DNA of 9,655 nt from SVQP01 sp045594705 (GTDB lineage: Bacteria > Bacillota > Clostridia > Oscillospirales > CAG-272), in NCBI GenBank assembly GCA_045594705.1, contig JAZNZB010000087.1, positions 1 through 9,655 on the forward strand, given 5' to 3'. Below, in pieces: positions 1 to 5,812 of this stretch (positions within the stretch are counted from its first letter, which is position 1; each line of letters opens with the position of its first letter). Position numbers and translations under genes: made by a program. The notes below the pieces were generated by a model, which did not search any database, had not been told where the DNA came from, and saw only the letters and a list, made by a program, of their open reading frames with translations.

Positions 1-8
1 CCGCAAGG

Positions 9-21
9 TCTGCGCTTTTTT
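9..21. repeat. 13-nt TCTGCGCTTTTTT, repeated at 1277-1289
   Basis: TCTGCGCTTTTTT just past the end of mnmA recurs exactly and in the same orientation at 1277-1289, next to interspersed repeat copy A. It may be the edge of a further, mostly truncated repeat copy reaching in from outside the window. The T-run faces the plus strand, so it cannot be the U-tract of a terminator for minus-strand mnmA. Confidence 0.45.
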
Positions 22-29
22 TCTTTTGA

Positions 30-1115
30 TTATTTGATAATTCCACCGCCGATGACTACGTCACCGTCATAGATGACCACCGATTGTCCGGGCGCGATGG
101 CGCGCTGCGGCGTATCAAATTCTACGTGCAGGGAATCGGGCCCTGTTTGCGTCACGGTTGCGGGGGCGGGCTTGTGGGCGGAGCGGATCTTGACCTCGGC
201 GCGCATGTGCGCATCTATATGCTCAACTGCGATCAGATTGATGCGGTCGGCATCCAGATGCGAAGTAAACAGCGCGTCGTTGCGGCAAAGCACCACCGTG
301 TTGTCAGCCGCGTTCTTGCTCTTGACGTACATAGGCTCGCCAAGTGCGATGCCAAGCCCCTTGCGCTGCCCGACCGTATAGTGAATGATGCCCGCATGAA
401 GACCGAGCACCCGTCCCTCCTCATCCACAAAATTGCCTCGGGGGGAATTCGCTCCCGTTTTTTTTGCGATAAACGCGGCGTAGTCTCCGTCCGGGACAAA
501 GCAGATGTCCTGACTGTCGCTCTTGTGCGCGTTGACAAGTCCGTGCTGCTCGGCAATCGCGCGTGCCTCCGCCTTGGTCATGCTGCCAAGAGGGAACAGC
601 GTATGCGAGAGCTGATGCTGCGTCAGCTGCCAGAGAAAATAGGTCTGATCCTTTATGGGATCGGCTGCTCTTTTTAGCAGGTATCTGCCGTTTGCGGCTT
701 GCTCGACCTGTGCATAATGTCCGGTTGCGATCTTGTCGTAGCCCGCGTCCAGTGCTGCATCCAGCAATGCGCCGAATTTGAGGCAGCGATTGCACACCGT
801 GCAGGGATTGGGCGTGCGGCAGCTTTGATATTCGTCGATAAAGTCGCGGATGACCGTGTCTTCAAAGCGTGCACCGAAATCCAGCACCGTGTGGGAAATG
901 CCCAGGTGCTCACAGATAGCGCGCGCGTCGTCCACATCCTTGTCCGAGCCGCAGATCCTGCCCGCAGCATCGTCTGTAGGCGGCCTGTATAGCTTCATGG
1001 TGCAGCCGCCTGCGTTGTAGCCTGCCTCTATGCAGAGCAGGGCAGTCACCGCACTGTCCACGCCACCGCTCATGGCGACCATGACCTTTTGTTTTTGTTC
1101 GTTTTTATTCTCCAT
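30..1115 (-). CDS. mnmA: tRNA-specific 2-thiouridylase MnmA
   Basis: MnmA activates U34 of the tRNAs for Lys, Glu and Gln by adenylation and inserts sulfur to make 2-thiouridine, taking sulfur from a cysteine desulfurase relay in the cytoplasm. The 361-residue length is normal for the family. The PP-loop SGGVDS is at residues 16-21. TPNPCTVCN at 101-109 holds the expected nucleophilic cysteine (C108), and DSQDICF at 200-206 holds the second catalytic cysteine (C205). HYTVGQRKGLGI at 245-256 is the conserved tRNA/acceptor-binding segment before the C-terminal beta-barrel. C105 gives a CxxC with C108, where E. coli and B. subtilis have Asp; from memory this form is common in Clostridia. The ATG at 1115 has only a weak AGAAAG about 6 nt upstream. 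An inner ATG at codon 12 would leave just four residues before the PP-loop, so the longer start is preferred. It lies downstream of trmL on the same strand, separated by a repeat-rich gap. I found no convincing promoter of its own. Confidence 0.96.
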   Translation of the reverse strand: MENKNEQKQKVMVAMSGGVDSAVTALLCIEAGYNAGGCTMKLYRPPTDDAAGRICGSDKDVDDARAICEHLGISHTVLDFGARFEDTVIRDFIDEYQSCRTPNPCTVCNRCLKFGALLDAALDAGYDKIATGHYAQVEQAANGRYLLKRAADPIKDQTYFLWQLTQHQLSHTLFPLGSMTKAEARAIAEQHGLVNAHKSDSQDICFVPDGDYAAFIAKKTGANSPRGNFVDEEGRVLGLHAGIIHYTVGQRKGLGIALGEPMYVKSKNAADNTVVLCRNDALFTSHLDADRINLIAVEHIDAHMRAEVKIRSAHKPAPATVTQTGPDSLHVEFDTPQRAIAPGQSVVIYDGDVVIGGGIIK

Positions 1116-1151
1116 TTTTTACTTTCTGTGTGATATTTATTTTAATTCTTT

Positions 1152-1318
1152 CTTGATTTGATCGGATGCTTTGATATTACTCGCAGAAACCGATCATATT
1201 CGCGCTCTCCCCCCTGCGCTTGGCACAGGTCAGCGCCGAATAATCCCCCCTCCCGGAGGGGGGCTATGAGAGAGGCTCTGCGCTTTTTTATGATGGTCAA
1301 CTTGACTGGTATCGGATG
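1152..1318. repeat. imperfect direct repeat flanking copy A
   Basis: CTTGATTTGATCGGATG (1152-1168) and CTTGACTGGTATCGGATG (1301-1318) are in the same orientation and sit on either side of repeat copy A. Each lies about 30 bp from its edge. They share CTTGA and the exact block ATCGGATG, followed by a T-rich run. They could be the outer part of a larger composite element, an old duplication, or chance in AT-rich DNA. Confidence 0.4.
1187..1270 (-). repeat. interspersed palindromic repeat, copy A
   Basis: This is one of two ~85-nt copies of the same element, in opposite orientation to copy B. The shared blocks, in order, are AAACCG, CGCG, an exact 23-nt block beginning CTCCCCCCTGCGC and ending GGCACAGG (1207-1229), CAGCGC, and the near-perfect palindrome at 1245-1263 (CCCCCCTCC, one central base, GGAGGGGGG). 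About 85% of positions from 1199 to 1270 match copy B with almost no gaps. The compact palindrome, lack of coding potential and second nearby copy suggest a non-autonomous, REP- or MITE-like dispersed element. Strand is assigned by analogy only. Confidence 0.8.
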
Positions 1319-1383
1319 TTTTTTAGTTTGAGTGATAAAACTATTTCCCGGCACGGTTAAGGTTTAGCGGCAGGCATGCTTTT

Positions 1384-1468
1384 CTCCAAAGCCCCCCTCC
1401 GGGAGGGGGGAACATATTGCGCTGCCCTGTGCCAAGCGCAGGGGGGAGAACGCGAGGATAAACGGTTT
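1384..1468 (+). repeat. interspersed palindromic repeat, copy B (inverted)
   Basis: Copy B is the reverse complement of copy A. It carries the palindrome at 1392-1410 (CCCCCCTCC, central G, GGAGGGGGG), then GCGCTG, CCTGTGCC, the run GCGCAGGGGGGAG at 1436-1448, CGCG and CGGTTT. The inner edges of the two copies are 113 bp apart, so a transcript through the region could fold into one large hairpin. The palindrome alone could also act as a strong stem, but no T-run follows it on either strand, so it is not a standard intrinsic terminator. Confidence 0.8.
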
Positions 1469-1476
1469 ATGACGAT

Positions 1477-1544
1477 AAGGTGGGAACAAATTACTTGCTA
1501 CTGCTATCTGTACATATCCTTATGTCTCAACAAAATTCCACCTT
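1477..1544. repeat. stem-loop at the metallophosphoesterase breakpoint
   Basis: AAGGTGG (1477-1483) pairs with CCACCTT (1538-1544) across a 54-nt interior. Inside the arms there is also a direct repeat (AACAAATT at 1485-1492, AACAAAATT at 1529-1537) and a smaller palindrome, ACATA-TCCT-TATGT (1512-1525). The right arm covers the last codons of the truncated metallophosphoesterase reading frame. The structure could be the scar of a small insertion or deletion, or a weak RNA hairpin. The arms are only 7 bp, so chance is possible. Confidence 0.35.
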
Positions 1545-1652
1545 GCGCTGACCGTCGCGTGCGTCGGCGTGTGTCAGGTGCGTGTCGGAGGCGTGCAGCA
1601 CACGAATGGGGGCAGGAAGGCCGATTTCAATTCTTGTGTGAATGGGTTGCAC
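1527..1652 (-). pseudogene. N-terminal remnant of a metallophosphoesterase gene
   Basis: Directly after the trmL stop, GAAAGGA (1667-1661) is followed 8 nt later by a GTG start and 41 codons ending in TGA. Residues 16-28 read IRVLHASDTHLTH. This is the first beta strand and D-x-H metal motif (D23, H25) of calcineurin-like metallophosphoesterases, and the following ADARDGQRK resembles the ADERDxERK segment I recall from clostridial members. Intact family proteins are usually around 250-330 residues and need further motifs (GD, GNH, GH). None is visible downstream on this strand, so the frame is read as the surviving start of a lost gene. Its 15-nt spacing from trmL and good ribosome binding site suggest it was the second gene of a trmL operon. 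Since the start signals survive, a 41-residue peptide could still be made; a new function for it cannot be excluded. Homology is from memory of the family. Confidence 0.6.
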
Positions 1653-1667
1653 GGTATTTTTCCTTTC

Positions 1668-2168
1668 TCAGTCCCAACTGTACTGCGTCAACTCGCCCTC
1701 GGTCTGCAGCTGCTCGAAATTGTCCTGGCGCAGCACCTCGTAGACCGCAATGGCTACCGAATTGGAGAGGTTGAGCGAGCGGAGGGTGGGGCGCATGGGA
1801 ATGCGCACGCATTCGTCGGGGTGGGCGGCAAGCAGCTCCTCGGGAAGTCCCTTTGTTTCCTTGCCAAACATCAGAAATACCTCGTCGGGGTAGGTCACCT
1901 CGGCGTAGTTGTATTTGGCCTTGGTGGAGAAATAGTAAATCTTGGCGTCGGGGTGCTTTTCGTAAAAATCCTCAAGCCCGTCGTAGTATGTAATATCCAG
2001 CTTGTCCCAGTAGTCAAGCCCCGCGCGCTTTAAGTGCTTGTCGGTCACGGTAAAGCCCATGGGGCGGATGAGGTGCAGGGAAGCACCGGTGGCCGCGCAG
2101 GTGCGCGCAATGTTGCCCGTGTTCTGCGGGATCTCCGGCTGGTGGAGAACGATGTTGATATGCTTCAT
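1668..2168 (-). CDS. trmL: tRNA (cytidine/uridine-34-2'-O)-methyltransferase TrmL
   Basis: TrmL is a SPOUT-fold, S-adenosylmethionine-dependent enzyme that methylates the 2'-OH of wobble nucleotide 34 in leucine tRNAs. The 166-residue length fits the minimal single-domain TrmL form. NTGNIARTC at residues 16-24 is the N-terminal SPOUT motif, FGKETKGLPEELL at 101-113 is motif 2, and IPMRPTLRSLNLSNSVAI at 123-140 is the C-terminal motif that forms the trefoil knot and cofactor pocket. The ATG at 2168 is preceded by AAAGGA with an 8-nt spacer and by a near-consensus promoter. It is transcribed divergently from secA. The remnant metallophosphoesterase frame starts 15 nt after its stop, and mnmA, the other wobble-34 enzyme here, lies further on. 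Confidence 0.95.
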   Translation of the reverse strand: MKHINIVLHQPEIPQNTGNIARTCAATGASLHLIRPMGFTVTDKHLKRAGLDYWDKLDITYYDGLEDFYEKHPDAKIYYFSTKAKYNYAEVTYPDEVFLMFGKETKGLPEELLAAHPDECVRIPMRPTLRSLNLSNSVAIAVYEVLRQDNFEQLQTEGELTQYSWD

Positions 2169-2197
2169 CGGAAAAATCCTTTCGAGTTCTTGTCAAT

Positions 2198-2226
2198 ATT
2201 ATAGCGTTTTGAGCGCATCTTTTCAA
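2198..2226 (-). promoter_or_regulatory. sigma-A-type promoter of trmL
   Basis: On the minus strand TTGAAA (2226-2221) and TATAAT (2203-2198) are separated by exactly 17 bp. This is a perfect -10 and a 5-of-6 -35 for the main vegetative sigma factor. The predicted start of transcription would be about 20-25 bp upstream of the trmL ATG, leaving just enough leader for its AAAGGA site. This is the best promoter in the window. Confidence 0.85.
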
Positions 2227-2277
2227 GTATTCTCCGAAAATTTACAAATATTTTATGTATTGCAGTATTTTATGGTA

Positions 2278-2297
2278 TATAATATGGGATATATAAT
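2278..2297 (+). promoter_or_regulatory. probable secA promoter region with two TATAAT hexamers
   Basis: The AT-rich DNA before secA contains two exact TATAAT hexamers on the plus strand, at 2278-2283 and 2292-2297, 33-52 bp before the ATG. Neither has a good -35 at 16-18 bp; TTGCAG at 2260-2265 is too close to the first and too far from the second. A promoter is expected here because trmL diverges, but which hexamer is used is uncertain. Confidence 0.45.
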
Positions 2298-2315
2298 GCG
2301 ATAATATGTGTTTTT

Positions 2316-2320
2316 GGAGG
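2316..2320 (+). promoter_or_regulatory. secA ribosome binding site (decides the start)
   Basis: GGAGG lies 9 nt before the ATG at 2330. It therefore supports MSLITKIFG as the true N-terminus instead of the in-frame ATG at 2306, which would have this site inside its coding region and only AT-rich sequence ahead of it. Confidence 0.9.
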
Positions 2321-2329
2321 AATAGATAC

Positions 2330-5077
2330 ATGAGCTTGATCACCAAGATCTTCGGCACTTACAGCGAGCGACAGCTCAAGGCCATCAAAAAAACCGCAGA
2401 TTACATTGAATCCTTAGCTCCCAAGTATGCGGCTATGTCCGATGAAGCGCTCAGGGAAACTACTGTGATCTTAAAGAACAGACTTGCGGGCGGAGAGACG
2501 CTGGATGACATTCTGCCCGATGCGTTTGCTGCGATCCGTGAAGCAGACGACCGTGTGCTTGGCAAACGCCCCTTCTACGTGCAGCTGCTGGGCGGTATCG
2601 TGCTGCACCAGGGTAGAATTGCCGAGATGAAAACGGGTGAAGGTAAGACCCTTGTGGCTACCATGCCCGCATACCTGAATGCGCTTGCAGGCAACGGCGT
2701 GCATATCGTTACGGTCAACGACTATCTGGCACGCTACGGCTGTGAGGAAATGAGCCGCGTGTACGGCTTTATGGGTCTTACCACGGGTCTTGTGGTGCAC
2801 GGCATTTCCAACAGTGAAAAGAGAGCGGCTTACGCTGCCGATATTACCTACGGCACCAACAATGAGTACGGCTTTGACTACCTGCGTGATAACATGGTGG
2901 TCTACAAGGAGAATATGGTGCAGCGCGGTCACGCGTTTGCCATTGTGGACGAGGTAGACTCGATCCTGATCGACGAAGCGCGTACCCCTCTGATCATTTC
3001 GGGTGCAGGAGACAAGCCCACCGATATGTACGAAAGGGCCAATGCATTTGTCAAGACGCTGACCAAGCACGTGGTCAAGGAGCTTGACAGCAAGGAGCAG
3101 CACGACGATATCGAGGCTGACTATATCGTGGACGAAAAGGCAAACAACGCCATTCTGACGCCCAGAGGTGCCAAGAAGGCAGAACGCTTCTTTGGCCTTG
3201 AAAACTATTCCGACCAGGAAAATGCAACCGTAGCGCATCACGTCAATCAGGCCATCCGCGCACACGGCTGCATGCACCGTGACCAGGACTATATCGTCAA
3301 CGAAAAGGGCGTTATCATTGTCGATACCTTTACCGGCCGACTGATGTACGGCAGACGTTATTCTGACGGCTTGCACCAGGCCATTGAGGCAAAAGAGGGC
3401 GTAGTCATTGAAAAGGAAAACAAGACGCTGGCAACCATCACCTTCCAGAACTATTTCCGTATGTACGGCAAGCTTTCCGGCATGACGGGAACGGCCTTGA
3501 CCGAGGAAGAGGAGTTCCGTGAGATCTATTCTCTGGACGTCATCGAGATCCCTACCAATATGCCCATGATCAGAGTGGATCACAGTGACGTGGTCTACCG
3601 TAGTGTGGAGGGAAAATACAGAGCCATCGTCGATCAGATCAAGGAATGCCATGCAAAGGGTCAGCCTGTGCTTGTGGGTACCGTATCGGTAGAAAAATCC
3701 GAGCTGCTTTCTGCAAGACTGAAAAAGGAAAAGATCCCGCACCACGTGCTCAACGCCAAGTATCACGACAGGGAAGCAGAGATCGTGGCGCAGGCAGGTA
3801 AGTACGGTGCAGTTACCATTTCCACCAACATGGCAGGCCGCGGTACGGATATCATGCTTGGCGGTAACCCCGAGTTTATGGCTAAGTCCGAGCTTCGTGC
3901 GCAGGGCGTGGATGAGGCGCTGATCGCGCAGGCAAACGGCACGTCGGTCACCGACGATCCCGCAATTCTGGGCGTTCGTGCGCAATATAACGAGCTTTAC
4001 GAGCAGTTCAAGCAAGAGATTGCACCCGAGGCACAAATGGTCAAGGACGCAGGCGGCTTGTTTATCGTTGGTACAGAGCGCCACGAGAGCCGCAGAATTG
4101 ATAACCAGCTGCGTGGCCGCTCCGGCAGACAGGGTGACCCCGGCGAATCCCGCTTTTTCCTCTCTCTTGAGGACGATCTGATGCGCCTGTTCGGTGCGGA
4201 AAAGATCGTGGGAACCGTCGATCGACTCGGCATGAGCGAGGATACGCCCATCGACGCCAAGATCCTGTCGGGCAGCATCCGCAGCGCACAGGCAAGGATC
4301 GAGGATCAGAACTTCAAGCGCAGAAAGTACGTGCTGAGCTTTGACGACGTCATGAATCAGCAGAGAAATATCATTTACTCGCAAAGACAAGAGGTGCTCA
4401 ACGGTCACGATATCTCCACCCGCATTTTGCATATGATCGGTGGTTCGATCAAGGACAACGTTGCACTCTATACGGGAGAGGAAGGCCCCGAGACCTGGAA
4501 TCTGGACGGCTTGCGTGCCGCTTATATGGGCTATTTGTGCGACGAGAACGATTTCAGATTTGACCAAAAGGAGCTTTCCAAGCTGAAAAAGAAGGATCTG
4601 GAGGACTACCTGATAGAAAAGGCAGAGGCCAAGTACGACGAAAAGGAAGAGCTGTTTGGCGAGGAGACCTTCCGTGAGGTCGAGCGCGCGATCCTTTTGC
4701 GTAACGTAGATACTGCGTGGATGGATCATATCGACGCGATGGATGATCTCAAGGGCAGCATCGGCCTGCAGGCATACGCACAAAGAGATCCCATTACCGA
4801 GTACAGAATCGTGGGCGGTGACGCATTTGATGCCATGGTCAACGATATCCGAGAGAAAACGGTTCGCACATTGCTTTCTATTGTGCCCAAGCCCCGCGAG
4901 GAGGTACAGCGCGTACAGGTAGCCAACCCGTTGCAGGATGGCTTTGAGGGGCAGGGAAAGAAGGCGGTCAAGAAGGTCACCATCGTGCGCCGCGAAGCTC
5001 CCAAGATCGGCAGAAACGACCCTTGCCCCTGCGGCTCGGGTAAGAAATACAAGAATTGCTGCGGCGAAGGAAAATAA
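2330..5077 (+). CDS. secA: preprotein translocase ATPase SecA
   Basis: SecA is the motor that drives unfolded preproteins through the SecYEG channel by ATP hydrolysis, cycling between cytosol and membrane. From the ATG at 2330 the protein has 915 residues, in the usual range. The N-terminal MSLITKIFGTYSERQLK is typical. Walker A is MKTGEGKT (100-107) and Walker B DEVDSILIDEARTPLI (207-222); the preprotein cross-linking domain follows. The second RecA-like half has TNMAGRGTDI (500-509) and the arginine-finger segment DNQLRGRSGRQGDPG (591-605). The helical wing and scaffold region includes WMDHIDAMDDLKGSIGLQAY (797-816). The tail is a SEC-C zinc motif with cysteines at 899, 901, 910 and 911 (CPCGSGKKYKNCC), which in the family binds SecB or ribosomes and lipids. 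All motor motifs are intact. The next gene begins 9 nt after the stop with its ribosome binding site touching the secA stop codon, so the two are probably co-transcribed. prfB, often next to secA in Firmicutes, is not here. Confidence 0.98.
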   Translation: MSLITKIFGTYSERQLKAIKKTADYIESLAPKYAAMSDEALRETTVILKNRLAGGETLDDILPDAFAAIREADDRVLGKRPFYVQLLGGIVLHQGRIAEMKTGEGKTLVATMPAYLNALAGNGVHIVTVNDYLARYGCEEMSRVYGFMGLTTGLVVHGISNSEKRAAYAADITYGTNNEYGFDYLRDNMVVYKENMVQRGHAFAIVDEVDSILIDEARTPLIISGAGDKPTDMYERANAFVKTLTKHVVKELDSKEQHDDIEADYIVDEKANNAILTPRGAKKAERFFGLENYSDQENATVAHHVNQAIRAHGCMHRDQDYIVNEKGVIIVDTFTGRLMYGRRYSDGLHQAIEAKEGVVIEKENKTLATITFQNYFRMYGKLSGMTGTALTEEEEFREIYSLDVIEIPTNMPMIRVDHSDVVYRSVEGKYRAIVDQIKECHAKGQPVLVGTVSVEKSELLSARLKKEKIPHHVLNAKYHDREAEIVAQAGKYGAVTISTNMAGRGTDIMLGGNPEFMAKSELRAQGVDEALIAQANGTSVTDDPAILGVRAQYNELYEQFKQEIAPEAQMVKDAGGLFIVGTERHESRRIDNQLRGRSGRQGDPGESRFFLSLEDDLMRLFGAEKIVGTVDRLGMSEDTPIDAKILSGSIRSAQARIEDQNFKRRKYVLSFDDVMNQQRNIIYSQRQEVLNGHDISTRILHMIGGSIKDNVALYTGEEGPETWNLDGLRAAYMGYLCDENDFRFDQKELSKLKKKDLEDYLIEKAEAKYDEKEELFGEETFREVERAILLRNVDTAWMDHIDAMDDLKGSIGLQAYAQRDPITEYRIVGGDAFDAMVNDIREKTVRTLLSIVPKPREEVQRVQVANPLQDGFEGQGKKAVKKVTIVRREAPKIGRNDPCPCGSGKKYKNCCGEGK

Positions 5078-5086
5078 GGATCGGAT

Positions 5087-5782
5087 ATGGGATTCGGAAT
5101 TCTGTTTTTAGCTTATTTTCTGGCATTTTTCGTGCCGCTTTCCTATCTGCATATCATTGGATATGCGGGGGTGGCATGGGCACTTTCAAAGCTCAAGGAC
5201 TATTGCCCGGTCTTGATCAAGGCAGTCTGGTGGCTGATTCCGCTTAGTGTCTGTTGTCTTTATCACATCCTTGCAAGCGTGCTCTCGCTTTTGCCAAGTC
5301 TTGGCATGGCTGAGGTGCAGCTGCCCTTTGTCAACGATACGGTCACAGCTGTAGTCAGCATGATAGAGAGTGCTTTGATCCTGTGCTTCCATTTCGTATT
5401 TATGCGCCGGCTGCGCGGCTTTGCCGCCGAGCTGGAGCTGCCCGCCATTGCCAAAAGAGCTGATTGGGGACTTTGGCTGGTCAGCATTCAATGCAGCTGC
5501 TATATCCTTGCCATGATCTTGGAGCTGATTGGTGCTGCATTGCCGCTGTTTTCGGTCATCTCGCTGCTTTTGCAGTTTGTTTGGGCCATTTTCAATTTGT
5601 ATAATCTGTTTACCTGCTACATGTATATTTGTCCCGAGGGGGATGAGAGCATGGAGCGTGCCCCCTCTCGCTTTGGCTTTGTCAACGAGTTTCGCGAGAG
5701 GATGGACGAGCGTGACCGCCGCGCAAGAGAGAAGGAAGCGGCGTACATGGAGCAAAAAAAGAATAAGAAAAAACGCAAATAA
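5087..5782 (+). CDS. hypothetical multi-spanning membrane protein with basic tail
   Basis: I do not recognise a named family. The 231-residue product has about five hydrophobic segments, roughly residues 4-34 (possibly two), 45-70, 84-106, 129-151 and 154-180. These are followed by a ~50-residue charged cytoplasmic-type tail with RERMDERDRRAREKEAA and a final lysine cluster (KKNKKKRK). The tail should be helical and very basic, suggesting contact with membrane phospholipid, RNA or an acidic partner. The ATG at 5087 follows AAGGA by 6 nt; that site overlaps the secA stop codon, so translation may be coupled to secA. The N-terminal PLSYLHIIGYAGVAWALSKL loosely resembles the LPDV module of the next protein, hinting that the two are related. 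The coding call rests on length, ribosome binding site and tight spacing; the function is unknown. Confidence 0.85.
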   Translation: MGFGILFLAYFLAFFVPLSYLHIIGYAGVAWALSKLKDYCPVLIKAVWWLIPLSVCCLYHILASVLSLLPSLGMAEVQLPFVNDTVTAVVSMIESALILCFHFVFMRRLRGFAAELELPAIAKRADWGLWLVSIQCSCYILAMILELIGAALPLFSVISLLLQFVWAIFNLYNLFTCYMYICPEGDESMERAPSRFGFVNEFRERMDERDRRAREKEAAYMEQKKNKKKRK

Positions 5783-5812
5783 CCAAGAAAATCGAGAAAG
5801 GAGTGTGCGTGC

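Larger units (their letters stand above)
1116..1526. other. non-coding gap between mnmA and the decayed gene
   Basis: This 411-bp stretch has no credible gene. It holds two inverted copies of an ~85-nt repeat (1187-1270 and 1384-1468), a short direct repeat (1152-1168 and 1301-1318), and most of a long stem-loop (1477-1544). The open frames crossing it on both strands encode the same pseudo-peptide pieces, PLREGG and CQAQGGERE. That is what a repeat gives when read in two places, not a sign of coding. I looked for the missing catalytic motifs of the metallophosphoesterase here and found none. The 70 bp nearest mnmA are AT-rich and contain TAAAAT on the minus strand, but no matching -35 hexamer. 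Confidence 0.7.

Noticed and set aside
1187..1468. CRISPR array or transposon ends
   Set aside because: There are only two copies, in opposite orientation, with no regular spacers and no transposase or cas gene nearby.
1142..1774. Small frames on both strands across the mnmA-trmL gap
   Set aside because: They share the peptide pieces PLREGG and CQAQGGERE only because both run through copies of the same DNA repeat. One also runs into trmL from the wrong strand.
2306..2329. Eight-codon upstream extension of SecA
   Set aside because: The ribosome binding site GGAGG lies inside it and points to the ATG at 2330, where the conserved SecA N-terminus begins.
2204..2329. SecM-like arrest peptide or other translated leader controlling secA
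   Set aside because: Only a seven-codon frame (2284-2304) ends ahead of secA. It has no binding site or arrest motif, and the leader is short.
2471..4783. 770-codon open frame on the minus strand opposite secA
   Set aside because: It lies entirely opposite an intact SecA with every motif in place. Its product is low-complexity with no recognisable domain and it has no ribosome binding site. It is best explained by codon bias that avoids antisense stops.
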